Source: Acinetobacter sp. ANC 3832 (GTDB taxonomy: Bacteria; Pseudomonadota; Gammaproteobacteria; Pseudomonadales; Moraxellaceae). Taken from it: a DNA stretch of 64,000 nt. Below the pieces are notes generated by a model. It saw only the letters and a list, made by a program, of their open reading frames with translations. It was not told the DNA's origin and did not search any database. Position numbers and translations under genes: made by a program. The stretch's first letter is position 1. Every line of letters starts with the position of its first letter. Where the stretch lies: the NCBI RefSeq assembly GCF_002135415.1, contig NZ_NEGJ01000012.1, positions 1-64,000 of the forward strand, given 5' to 3'. Positions 48,362-56,895 of this stretch are shown piece by piece.

Positions 48362-48390
48362 AAAAAAAGATGCCTTAGGCATCTTTTTTT
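48362..48390. terminator. Bidirectional terminator
   Basis: AAGATGCC/GGCATCTT with a TTA loop and A and T runs on both sides serves nudC (plus) and the esterase gene (minus), whose stop begins at 48,390. Confidence 0.85.
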
Positions 48391-49307
48391 TAATGATAGC
48401 CATCTTTTTTTAAGGATTGGTCTAAGACTTGAATAATTGCAGATCTAGTGACAAAGAATCGACTAAACAAACTCGATACACTTCCCATAATGGAAATATG
48501 CCCCGTTTTTGGAATCACTTTGATTTCACAATGATTGCCCCGTTCTTGCAACTTTGCTTGTAAATCTAAAGTATTTTTATCTTTAACAATTTGATCATTC
48601 TCTGCCAAAAATAAATAATGTTGGATATCATTTTTTTCAACAAAATAGTAAGGCATCACTTGTTGATACGGCACGGCTTGATCAAAAGCATTTTCTGCCA
48701 ATGGGTCACCCTTATAATCAAAATGATAAGGACCAGCAATACCAATAATCGCTTTAATATTCTGTTTGACCGCTAACTGATAGTGCCGTGGATGATAGAC
48801 CAATGATACGATATTAAATGCACCTGCAGAATGCCCCATCAAAGCAATTTTTTGAGTTGAGATACCCAGTTTAATTTGTTGTTGATCTAAAAAACCCAAT
48901 GCAACGGCTAGATCATCAATATAACTTGGAAATTTATGCTCTGGTGCCAAATGGTAATTCATGACAGCCACATCATAACCAAAACGTGCAAAAGCCTCAC
49001 CGACAAACTTGTAGGCACTTTTATCCCCATGACTCCAAGCACCACCATGTACAAAGACAATCAAGGGTTTGGCTTCAACTTGACTAGAAATATAAAGATC
49101 TAGACGTTGCCTTGCTTTCAAACCATAAGCGACATTTTGACGTATCACATAGCCTTTTTTAGGTGTTAAGCGATTTAGCGTAATACTGCCTAAATCATAT
49201 AAGCGAAAATCACGATAAATTGATCTTACAAATTTATATTTTTTAAGCAGGTTTTTCTGTGCAGATTGAATTTTATTTCTGAACAACATTATTTGGCTCT
49301 GTAGCAT
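48390..49307 (-). CDS. Alpha/beta-hydrolase (esterase/lipase-like)
   Basis: A 305-residue hydrolase. The oxyanion motif HGGAW (IVFVHGGAWSHGDKSAY), the nucleophile elbow GHSAG, and a late histidine in PKTGHISIMGSV give the catalytic set. The type matches the carboxylesterase group with the HGG motif (BD-FAE/hormone-sensitive-lipase-like). There is no signal peptide, so it is probably cytoplasmic. The frame starts inside the end of the dolP-like gene (35 bp); a later ATG at 49,289 is also possible. Substrate unknown. Confidence 0.85.
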   Translation of the reverse strand: MLQSQIMLFRNKIQSAQKNLLKKYKFVRSIYRDFRLYDLGSITLNRLTPKKGYVIRQNVAYGLKARQRLDLYISSQVEAKPLIVFVHGGAWSHGDKSAYKFVGEAFARFGYDVAVMNYHLAPEHKFPSYIDDLAVALGFLDQQQIKLGISTQKIALMGHSAGAFNIVSLVYHPRHYQLAVKQNIKAIIGIAGPYHFDYKGDPLAENAFDQAVPYQQVMPYYFVEKNDIQHYLFLAENDQIVKDKNTLDLQAKLQERGNHCEIKVIPKTGHISIMGSVSSLFSRFFVTRSAIIQVLDQSLKKDGYH

Positions 49308-49971
49308 CTGGGTCTATAGCAACGGGAGTTTGCACATCAGGTTGAATATTTCCAACCACAGGTGCAGTAAATGACGAAGCTTGAGGCGTATTACTTGGCT
49401 GATCAATATTATCAATCAAGGTCACAATTTTAGTCACATTACCAACTTTCTGTAAAACGTCATTTAAATCTGCCAATTCGGCAGTATTCAAACGTCCCAT
49501 CACATATAAAATACCATCTTCAGTATGTACCATGACTTTATTATCAGAAACCACAGGAGCTTTCATAATCAAGCCACGTGTATTTGCAGTTACTGATGCA
49601 TCTTGCATAATGGTACTGTAGCCAATTTGGGGACCGATCGTAATATAGTTATGCACTGTTTTTACATCACTCATAGAACGTACATTGTCTTCAGCCAATT
49701 GTTTTAAATGAGCATCTGGAACCTGTCCAGTTAATAAGACATTGCTATGAAAACTACTCAAGTTGACACGTGATTGCTTAAAACGAGCATCTAATTTATA
49801 TAAATTAATTTTTGCAGTTCGTTCAATTGACGAGTCAATAAACACTTGACCCAAAGATCTTGCTCCACTTTCTGTCCCAACAGGTGTTGTACCTGTGCCA
49901 CCAGAAATAAAACTTGCACAACCCGATAAACTTGCCACACAAAGCATCGTCAAAACAATTCGGTTAAACAC
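49273..49971 (-). CDS. dolP: BON-domain outer-membrane lipoprotein DolP-like
   Basis: A 232-residue lipoprotein (lipobox LSGC, cysteine 18) with two BON domains: one spanning about residues 50-115 (NVLLTGQVPDAHLKQLAEDN), the second about 120-190 (TRGLIMKAPVVSDNKVMVHT; LYVMGRLN). A proline/threonine tail follows. DolP (YraP) supports outer-membrane integrity. The lpoA-yraN-dolP order matches E. coli apart from missing diaA. The end overlaps the next hydrolase gene. Confidence 0.85.
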   Translation of the reverse strand: MFNRIVLTMLCVASLSGCASFISGGTGTTPVGTESGARSLGQVFIDSSIERTAKINLYKLDARFKQSRVNLSSFHSNVLLTGQVPDAHLKQLAEDNVRSMSDVKTVHNYITIGPQIGYSTIMQDASVTANTRGLIMKAPVVSDNKVMVHTEDGILYVMGRLNTAELADLNDVLQKVGNVTKIVTLIDNIDQPSNTPQASSFTAPVVGNIQPDVQTPVAIDPDATEPNNVVQK

Positions 49972-50034
49972 TCAGCAAGACTCCTCATTGAATTCTAATT
50001 GCTATATTTTTAAACTACTGCGCTTAAATTCTAT

Positions 50035-50472
50035 TCACAGATTAAATAACTCTGCATCTAAAGTAAATGCATTTTCTATCCATTGCTGATCATACGGGTA
50101 TTTAGAAAAGTCTTGCTGTACATTTTTTGCAATTTCTTGATGAAAATCAAAACAAATAATATCAAAACGACAATAAAACTCCTGAAATTGAGGATTTTTT
50201 TCCAAAAAGCACATTGCTGTTTTAATTATCTTGATTTGCTTCGCTTCTGTAACCACTTCAGTTGCCAAACCATATTTGGTCGGAGATCGGGCTTTGACTT
50301 CAACAAAAATTAATTCTTGATCTTTATCAGCAATAATATCAACTTCACCAAATCGACTGTGATAGTTTTGATGCTGAATATTAAAACCCGAACATTCTAA
50401 TATTCTCATTGCTTCTTGTTCAGCCCATTGCCCAAGCAATTTGGATGATATTTTAGAGGGTTTGGTTGCCAC
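50035..50472 (-). CDS. yraN: YraN/UPF0102 endonuclease-fold protein
   Basis: A 145-residue protein with the PD-(D/E)XK-like core of UPF0102: [37 protein letters not shown] and [15 protein letters not shown]. The D, E and K positions (EVDII...FVEVKAR) are intact. The family is widespread near lpoA and rsmI; its biological role is unsettled. Its ATG directly follows the lpoA stop. Confidence 0.9.
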   Translation of the reverse strand: MATKPSKISSKLLGQWAEQEAMRILECSGFNIQHQNYHSRFGEVDIIADKDQELIFVEVKARSPTKYGLATEVVTEAKQIKIIKTAMCFLEKNPQFQEFYCRFDIICFDFHQEIAKNVQQDFSKYPYDQQWIENAFTLDAELFNL

Positions 50473-51423
50473 TTATAAAACCACCAATTTATTTTTACGC
50501 TTTTCAAAACAAATTGGATTACGTTCGATTCGATTACCCTCAATTTTAATTTTTCCCGTTCTGCCATTAATATTTAAAGTTCGGTCAGTTGGATGTAATA
50601 ACAATTGTTCCGTAATTTGCCAAGCATCACCACCAAAGGCATATAAACGCTGATAAGGCATACTGACAGGATTCTCTTTATAAGCTTTCAACACGTCTGG
50701 CCATTCTGGAAAATATAATGCAGGGACATCACAAAACTTAATTCCTTTTGGCATCGGTTGACTGTCTTCCACGGCGATTGCATGTGTATAAATATATTGT
50801 TTCTGAATCGCTTTTAAATTTAATAACCACTTATGGCTACCCAAATATAAAATCCCTTCCCCTTGATATAATGCGGGCGGGATTGAATCTACAGGATCAA
50901 CCTCACCATTAAAATTTGCCAATAATGAGTTTACAAAGTTAATTGAATCGGCCTCAGTGCCACTTTCTCGGATCACATACAATTTTTTGATTTGGTCACG
51001 ATCTACAGAATTCAATAACGCCAGTGCATCATCATTCTTTGATAAGCTAAACTGCCAAACATTGTTGTTTTTTTGCAGTACTTCATTTAATGCAAGCACA
51101 GGGACTTTAGGTTTTAAATCCAGCAAAGCTTCTACATCTTTACGCGCCAAAGGACCAATAATCATCTGCGTCTTCTTATTTACATTTTGCTTTAAGATGA
51201 CTTTCATTGTTTTTTGATCAGCATTCACAAATTTCAATGGAATACTTGAGCCCGATGCTTGATATGCATTCACAATTCCTTGCTTAATGCTCAAACCTGC
51301 TCGCGCCATAGGTCCAGATTCAGGTAAGATAACCAATACCTCTGCTTGAACGTTCATCATTACGCTCATTAGCGCAAGACCTAGCAATTTTTTTATACCA
51401 CTAATTTTTAAATTCTTAATCAT
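50473..51423 (-). CDS. lpoA: Short LpoA/LppC-like penicillin-binding protein activator
   Basis: A 316-residue protein resembling the C-terminal periplasmic-binding-like half of LpoA (VLVILPESGPMARAGLSIKQ; FVNADQKTMK; GPLARKDVEALL; YAFGGDAWQI). A signal peptide covers about residues 1-27 (ending NVQA) but shows no lipobox cysteine. E. coli LpoA is about 680 residues and is a lipoprotein with an N-terminal TPR-like domain; that domain is absent here. The neighbours rsmI (divergent) and yraN support the assignment. Whether it activates a PBP in this form is inferred. Confidence 0.75.
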   Translation of the reverse strand: MIKNLKISGIKKLLGLALMSVMMNVQAEVLVILPESGPMARAGLSIKQGIVNAYQASGSSIPLKFVNADQKTMKVILKQNVNKKTQMIIGPLARKDVEALLDLKPKVPVLALNEVLQKNNNVWQFSLSKNDDALALLNSVDRDQIKKLYVIRESGTEADSINFVNSLLANFNGEVDPVDSIPPALYQGEGILYLGSHKWLLNLKAIQKQYIYTHAIAVEDSQPMPKGIKFCDVPALYFPEWPDVLKAYKENPVSMPYQRLYAFGGDAWQITEQLLLHPTDRTLNINGRTGKIKIEGNRIERNPICFEKRKNKLVVL

Positions 51424-51434
51424 GGAGAAACCTT

Positions 51435-52283
51435 ATGAGTGCTCAATTATTTGTCGTAGCGACCCCAATTGGGCACTTAGATGATATGACTTTTCGTTCT
51501 ATTGAAGTTTTAAAGTCAGTTTCTGTTATTGCGGCAGAGGACACACGCCAATCTGCTCAATTATTAAAGCATTATAATATAGCAACTCCATTGACTGCTT
51601 GTCATGATCATAACGAAAGTAACAAAATTGATATACTTATCGAAAAGCTCAAAAATGGAGCAGATATTGCCTTGGTGAGCGATGCAGGTACACCTTTAAT
51701 TAGTGACCCTGGTTTTAAATTGGTTCGTGCAGCGCAAGAAAATGGCATCCGTGTGATTCCTGTACCCGGTGCATGTGCCGCTATTGCTGCTTTAAGTGCA
51801 GTAGGTCTACCCAGTGATCGTTTTAGTTTTGAAGGCTTTTTACCATCAAAACAATCACAACGCCTACTTCAACTTGAAAAATTAAAGCATGAAACTCAAA
51901 CGTTAATTATTTATGAAGCACCACATCGTATTTTAGACAGTGTCAAAGATATGGCGAGTGTTTTTGGCGAAGATCGTCCTGTCGGCTTTGCACGTGAAAT
52001 TACCAAAACCTTTGAAACGATTAAAAAGATGACACTGTCTGAACTGGTAACATTCATTGAGAGTGATCGTAATCAGCAAAAAGGTGAAATTGTATTGATC
52101 ATAGGCGGTGCGCCAAACCAAAATGATTTAGATGTAGAGCAAGAAAAGTTAGACAAGCTGTTAATTCGCTTACTTGAAGATTTATCGGTTAAAGCAGCCT
52201 CACAAATGGCAGCCGATTTATTTAACATTAAGAAAAAAGTTGCCTATCAACGTGCTTTAGAACTGACTCAAAAAGACGATTAA
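51435..52283 (+). CDS. rsmI: 16S rRNA (cytidine1402-2'-O)-methyltransferase
   Basis: A 282-residue SAM-dependent tetrapyrrole-methylase-fold enzyme. Characteristic parts are VVATPIGHLDDMTFRSIEVL, IAAEDTRQSAQLLKHY, ALVSDAGTPLISDPGFKLVR and YEAPHRILDS. It 2'-O-methylates C1402 in the decoding centre of 16S rRNA. It is divergent from lpoA with an 11-bp gap between start codons, so the promoters must overlap the opposite genes. Confidence 0.95.
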   Translation: MSAQLFVVATPIGHLDDMTFRSIEVLKSVSVIAAEDTRQSAQLLKHYNIATPLTACHDHNESNKIDILIEKLKNGADIALVSDAGTPLISDPGFKLVRAAQENGIRVIPVPGACAAIAALSAVGLPSDRFSFEGFLPSKQSQRLLQLEKLKHETQTLIIYEAPHRILDSVKDMASVFGEDRPVGFAREITKTFETIKKMTLSELVTFIESDRNQQKGEIVLIIGGAPNQNDLDVEQEKLDKLLIRLLEDLSVKAASQMAADLFNIKKKVAYQRALELTQKDD

Positions 52284-52355
52284 AACGCTCTAAATAAATG
52301 AATCAATAGACTTCTTGCTAAGTGAGCTTTTTATCAACATTTGTTCATAATCGAT

Positions 52356-52382
52356 ACCCTCTATCCTTCTTAAGGAGAGGGT
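52356..52382. repeat. REP-like short palindrome in intergenic DNA
   Basis: ACCCTCT...AGAGGGT with a 13-base loop, followed by a CTTTC/GAAAG pair (about 52,432-52,440), lies in the 267-bp gap after rsmI. The CCTCATCCTAATCTTTCCC-like stretch resembles dispersed repeats common in Acinetobacter. No gene was found in 52,284-52,550. Confidence 0.4.
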
Positions 52383-52550
52383 TAGTGACAGGACTATCTT
52401 TAGGATTTTTCCTCATCCTAATCTTTCCCAAAAGAAAGAAGAAACATTTTATCTTCATGAAATCGCATTCTCGATTATAAAATTTTGTTCATTTCTCTGC
52501 TTTCGCAAGAGCTTTGATGCCTCATTTAATTCATCCAAAGCAATGCTCTA

Positions 52551-53174
52551 TCAATTCTGCCCATTATTTCCCCAACGCAAGTATACTTCACGTTGACTGA
52601 GTAAATGATAATAATTTTGCACATGTTCTAAATGTGGATGTTCAAAAGGTGTTAGCATCCAACGTTGCACTGACAAGCCAATCGAAATATCAGCCAGTGT
52701 AAACTCCTGCCCTGTGATAAAGGCTTGTGTCTTTGCCAATTGAGCATCCAAAATTTCCATGGTTTTCGTCCATGCTTGAATACTTTTTTCGACTAAAGTT
52801 AGATCTTGATGCACAGGTGAATGACGTACCAAATGCATCACAGCATAAGCCCAACTATTATTCAGCTCAATTCCTTGCCAATCAATCCATTGATCAATGA
52901 GCGCTCTGGTCTGAGGGTGCTGTGAATATAATGTGCTTCCATTATATTGATTCGCCAAATATCGAATAATGCTATTGGATTGCCACAACACAAAGTCCTT
53001 ATCAATCAAAATAGGAATTGTTGCATTCGGATTTAAACTGATAAATTCAGGTAACTGAGGTGATTGAAAGCCTCTCCCCCAATCTTCACGCGCATAGGCC
53101 AAATTCAACTCATCACACAGCCAAAGTACTTTTCTAACATTGAGTGAATCAGCACGCCCTAAAATTTTAAGCAT
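52551..53174 (-). CDS. Glutathione S-transferase family protein
   Basis: A 207-residue GST: LGRADSLNVRKVLWLCDELN (the SxxVxK glutathione-site start), NATIPILIDKDFVLWQSNSI (cis-Pro and substrate loop), and FTLADISIGLSVQRWM in the C-terminal helical domain. It is probably a cytosolic detoxification enzyme of unknown substrate. It stands alone, following the SutA-like gene on the same strand. Confidence 0.9.
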   Translation of the reverse strand: MLKILGRADSLNVRKVLWLCDELNLAYAREDWGRGFQSPQLPEFISLNPNATIPILIDKDFVLWQSNSIIRYLANQYNGSTLYSQHPQTRALIDQWIDWQGIELNNSWAYAVMHLVRHSPVHQDLTLVEKSIQAWTKTMEILDAQLAKTQAFITGQEFTLADISIGLSVQRWMLTPFEHPHLEHVQNYYHLLSQREVYLRWGNNGQN

Positions 53175-53213
53175 TGGTTATCCTATTTTCATCATGCTCT
53201 TTTCATCAGCCAA

Positions 53214-53240
53214 TAAAAAAGCATCACAATTGTGATGCTT
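53214..53240 (-). terminator. Terminator of the SutA-like gene
   Basis: The perfect palindrome GCATCACAATTGTGATGC (53,221-53,238) is followed by T6 on the minus strand, directly after the stop at 53,247. Confidence 0.75.
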
Positions 53241-53246
53241 AATTCA

Positions 53247-53498
53247 TTACTCTTCAGCTGATGCATCTGGTGGAACTTCAGTAATTCTTCCACCACGTGC
53301 AAGAAATGCTGCAACTTCATCTTCTAAAGCTTGACGCTGTTTTAACTTTGCAGTCACAGTTAAAGTTTCCGCTTCCGCTAAGTCTGAATCAGATACTGTT
53401 GAATCGCTCGCAGTTGCACCTTTTTCCGCAGCTTTGGCTTCATCATCATCTACAGCATTGTCTTCTGTATTATCATCATAATCATTCGTATCAGTCAT
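53247..53498 (-). CDS. SutA-like acidic RNA-polymerase-associated protein
   Basis: An 83-residue acidic protein. The first 45 residues are disordered and Asp/Glu/Ala-rich. The C-terminal part (LKQRQALEDEVAAFLARGG then RITEVPPD) matches my memory of the conserved helix and FLxRGGKVxEI tail of Pseudomonas SutA, which binds RNA polymerase and supports transcription during slow growth. Total length is somewhat shorter than SutA (about 105). Function here is inferred from that resemblance. It has its own terminator. Confidence 0.65.
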   Translation of the reverse strand: MTDTNDYDDNTEDNAVDDDEAKAAEKGATASDSTVSDSDLAEAETLTVTAKLKQRQALEDEVAAFLARGGRITEVPPDASAEE

Positions 53499-53673
53499 CT
53501 TTAACTCCCCATCAACGACGTCAAATTACCATCCGAAAAATGGCGATCTCATTCCGAGAAATGTACCAAGCTCTTATCATTTCTACTAGGGGCAATTTCA
53601 AAAAAACTGTATTTTTTTTAATCAAATTCGTAATAAATTTTAAATGAGTGTTTAAAATTTATCACAATCCGAT

Positions 53674-54927
53674 TTAAACTGCGTATTGGGTATTTTTTAG
53701 AACAGATAATCCGTTGGCTTGAGCCATGAATTGATCCTTTAAAAAAGTCTGCTTTTCTACCTGCTTCAAACCAAAATTTCTCGCCCAAACCAAGGGAAAC
53801 AACTCAGAACTTTCCAAGAAACCAATCGCAGACATACCATGCATCATGGCATCATTTTGACCTTTACGTTGATGTTCATATCGTTTTAAGGTCTGCTCAT
53901 GTGCCCATACACCCCGTTTTTTATCATGTAATAATACGTCACATAAAATAGCCGCATCTAAGCAACCAATATTCACACCTTGCCCTGCAAGTGGATGAAT
54001 CACATGTGCAGCATCACCAATTAGTGCTAAGCCTTCTTTGATATATCGCTGAGCCGCTCGTGCTTTCAAGGGAAATTTAGCCCTTGGAGTCGCTTCTAAT
54101 ACTTCGCCTAACATATGATGACTTTCGCGTGTAAGCAATTGAGTAAATTCTTCATCATTTAATGCAGCGTATTCATCTGCATAATCATCTGGCAATGTCC
54201 AAACAATAGAAATCCAGTTTTGGTTGTCTTCAGCTTTTAAACTTGCCATGGGTAAAAATGCCAATGGACCTGTCGGTAAGAAAATTTGGCGTGCAATATG
54301 CTGATGCGGTTGAGCCGTTCTAATGGCACAAGTTAAACCTGCTTGCTGATAATCCAAGATATCTAAATCAATAAAAGCTTGCTCTCGAACAAAGGAGTTT
54401 GCACCATCTGCACCAATCACAAGCTTGGTTTTAAGTTCTGTGCCATCTGCCAAACGAATAATCCAACAACCTACAGCTTGCTCGACTCGAATGACTTGCA
54501 CTTGAGTACGATAATCTTGTAATTGCTCAAGCATTCTTTGTTGAATGGCTAAATTCAAAAGACTGGGTTCAACCATTGAACCCAGTCTTTGCTCTGCGGG
54601 CGGAAAATTTTCTGAAGCTTGACCAAAGTTTATTTCACCATAACCATTTTTATTCCACACCTGCATGCCTGTATATGGCATTTGTCGAGCGATGTGATCC
54701 CAAACATTCACAGTTTTAAGTAAATGAATTGTCGCTTGGCTCAATGCCAATACACGAGGATTGGTCACAGCTAAAACTTTTTGCTCATCTAAAATCGGAG
54801 CAGCATCTAATACTGTTGCTTGAACGCCACCTTGAGCGAGTAAAAGAGCCGTTAATCCACCGACTAATCCACCACCGACGATCACAACATCTAAAATATC
54901 TGTTTGAGTTTGACTGATTTGGCTCAT
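53674..54927 (-). CDS. UbiF/UbiI-type ubiquinone-biosynthesis FAD hydroxylase
   Basis: A 417-residue class A flavin monooxygenase: FAD-binding VIVGGGLVGGLTALLLAQGG, the DG motif LVIGADGANSFVREQA, and the second FAD motif GDAAHVIHPLAGQGVNIGCL. These are typical of the UbiH/UbiF/UbiI/COQ6 family that hydroxylates the ubiquinone ring. The ring position cannot be chosen from sequence alone. It overlaps ubiH by ATGA, so the pair is coupled. Confidence 0.85.
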   Translation of the reverse strand: MSQISQTQTDILDVVIVGGGLVGGLTALLLAQGGVQATVLDAAPILDEQKVLAVTNPRVLALSQATIHLLKTVNVWDHIARQMPYTGMQVWNKNGYGEINFGQASENFPPAEQRLGSMVEPSLLNLAIQQRMLEQLQDYRTQVQVIRVEQAVGCWIIRLADGTELKTKLVIGADGANSFVREQAFIDLDILDYQQAGLTCAIRTAQPHQHIARQIFLPTGPLAFLPMASLKAEDNQNWISIVWTLPDDYADEYAALNDEEFTQLLTRESHHMLGEVLEATPRAKFPLKARAAQRYIKEGLALIGDAAHVIHPLAGQGVNIGCLDAAILCDVLLHDKKRGVWAHEQTLKRYEHQRKGQNDAMMHGMSAIGFLESSELFPLVWARNFGLKQVEKQTFLKDQFMAQANGLSVLKNTQYAV

Positions 54928-56135
54928 GCTTTTAACCCCATTGCATAATTGGCAACCAAAGGCTTAATACCTGGAATCACATCAAAAGCGACCAAACCTG
55001 TATTACGAATTAGTTTTAATAATGGATTTTGATTACTAAAACCGCGCACCACCGAATCACAAAATTTAATCACACGTTGTTGATCGGTTAAACGTGACTG
55101 CTCATAGGCTTTTAGCATTTCAGGCTGACCAATATCATCCGATTGGGCAAGTTGCTCTGTCATAAAGCGAACCAATACATCAGCATCACGTAAGCAAAGA
55201 TTAAAACCCTGACCTGCAACAGGATGAATCGTATGTGCCGCATTCCCCATCAAAATCACACGACCAATGGCCTGCTTTTCTGCAAGAACCTGTGACAATG
55301 GAAAACTAAAACGCTTGCCTGTTTTAATAAATTTCCCTGCGCGATCCCCATAGGTTTGCTGTAAGGCATCTAAGAAATGTTGATCATTTTCTTCACCTAG
55401 CCATTCATGCTCAGTACCTTTTTTGACAGGCCAAACCACTGAACGGCGACATTCACCCGGCAATGGTAACAATGCTAATGGCCCAAGTGGGCTAAAGCGT
55501 TCAAAGCCTACTTGCTTATGTGGCTTAGAGGTTTGTACCGCAGTCACAATCGCAATCTGATCATAATCATGTACATCCACACCCACACCTAAAGCTTGGC
55601 GACAGAATGAATCGCGACCATCTGCTGCAATCACTAGTTTAGATTTAAGCGGATGGATAAATTCGCCACCCCGTGTTGCTTCCACATAGACTTGATCAGC
55701 ATCTTGTTTTAAGGATGACACTTGAACACCATCAATCAGCTCAATCAATGGTTGTTGGCGAACTTGGGTGAGTAACACACGTCCTAACCAAGCATTTTCA
55801 ATCACCTGACCAAAGCTTTCGACTTTTTCTTGTTCTGCAACCAATCGTGCCTTACCAAAACTGCCTTGTTCTGTAATATGAACTTCTAAAATTGGTGTCG
55901 CATATTGTTGTAATGCATCCCAAAGACCGAGTTTTTGATAAATTTGTACACTACGACGAGACAACGCAGTATTTCGTGCATCAAAACTGGAATGATAAGG
56001 TGTAAGATTGGCATCATCATAATTTGGATATTTAATAGCTTCTAAAAGTTTTACCCCAATCTTTGCTTTTGCTAACATCAAAGCCAGACTTAAACCGACC
56101 ATTCCACCGCCAACGATGATGACTTCTTGTTGCAT
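54924..56135 (-). CDS. ubiH: 2-octaprenyl-6-methoxyphenol hydroxylase
   Basis: A 403-residue flavin monooxygenase of ubiquinone synthesis. The motifs are VIIVGGGMVGLSLALMLAKA, LVIAADGRDSFCRQALGV and GNAAHTIHPVAGQGFNLCLR; GNAAHTLHPVAGQGFNL is characteristic of UbiH. I chose ATG 56,135 because AAAGGA precedes it; the ATG at 56,159 is unlikely. It is the first gene of a two-gene unit with the next hydroxylase. Confidence 0.85.
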   Translation of the reverse strand: MQQEVIIVGGGMVGLSLALMLAKAKIGVKLLEAIKYPNYDDANLTPYHSSFDARNTALSRRSVQIYQKLGLWDALQQYATPILEVHITEQGSFGKARLVAEQEKVESFGQVIENAWLGRVLLTQVRQQPLIELIDGVQVSSLKQDADQVYVEATRGGEFIHPLKSKLVIAADGRDSFCRQALGVGVDVHDYDQIAIVTAVQTSKPHKQVGFERFSPLGPLALLPLPGECRRSVVWPVKKGTEHEWLGEENDQHFLDALQQTYGDRAGKFIKTGKRFSFPLSQVLAEKQAIGRVILMGNAAHTIHPVAGQGFNLCLRDADVLVRFMTEQLAQSDDIGQPEMLKAYEQSRLTDQQRVIKFCDSVVRGFSNQNPLLKLIRNTGLVAFDVIPGIKPLVANYAMGLKA

Positions 56136-56423
56136 GCTTTGATCCTTTCTATACATCATTCAGCTTACTGACTGAATCGTTATAATCTTGATTGATTTTA
56201 TATTACATCAAGGTCAGTGATTTTTATATTGAAAGTGATGTGTATTTTATTCTTATTGTAGTGATGCTTTTTTCGTAACTAAAAATTAGTTTCAGAATAA
56301 TATTCAATCAAATAATAAAAGGTTAAGATACTCTAAAATCGGCTCTAATAATTGATCTCACCCTAAGTAAGATTCTGTTAGTCGCAGAAGCGCTTAAAAT
56401 AAAACCCTCTTTAAACCTTAGGT

Positions 56424-56804
56424 TTATTTTGTCTTTTGCATATTCTTTTCAATGGTATCTAAAATTTCTTCATTTTGATCTGCCCATTCATACAGCATAA
56501 ATAAAGGTTCAACGACTTTTTTACCAATATCAGTTAAAGAATAGCTCACATGAGGTGGTATAACTTCGTACACTTTACGATTGATCAAACCATAACTCTC
56601 AAGTTCCTTTAAGCTTTGTATCAACATTTTTTTTGATATACCCGGCATACAACGTTGTAGCTCGCCAGTTCTTAATGGGTTTTGTGAAAGTAAGTATAAA
56701 ATCATTGAATTCCACTTATGATCCAAAATTTTATGTATTCTGCGTCTAGGACAGTTTTCAAGAAGAATCAATAACATATATAATAAAAATCCACTAATGG
56801 TCAC
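56424..56804 (-). CDS. HxlR-family transcriptional regulator
   Basis: A 126-residue small winged-helix regulator. The family pattern is visible: CPRRRIHKILDHKWNSMILY, LQRCMPGISKKMLIQSLKEL and ESYGLINRKVYEVIPPHVSY. The cysteine at the start of the domain (often redox- or quinone-sensing) is present. The start is a GTG at 56,804; an ATG at 56,777 is also possible. It is divergent from a quinone-oxidoreductase-like gene, which it probably controls. Confidence 0.88.
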   Translation of the reverse strand: MTISGFLLYMLLILLENCPRRRIHKILDHKWNSMILYLLSQNPLRTGELQRCMPGISKKMLIQSLKELESYGLINRKVYEVIPPHVSYSLTDIGKKVVEPLFMLYEWADQNEEILDTIEKNMQKTK

Positions 56805-56841
56805 TTTTTAGTGACTACTATACAAAAAGGTAACTAGTTGC
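56800..56841. promoter_or_regulatory. Candidate HxlR operators
   Basis: Two palindromes lie in the divergent gap: GTCACT-TTTT-AGTGAC (56,800-56,815), which covers the GTG start of the regulator, and GTAACTAGTTGC (56,830-56,841). Both share the form GTxACT...AGTxxC, suggesting dimer sites for autoregulation and control of the divergent gene. Confidence 0.5.
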
Positions 56842-56895
56842 TAATTTTAGCATTCTAATAAAAAATAGCCTATCTTTTTTTAAAACTGTATTTTA

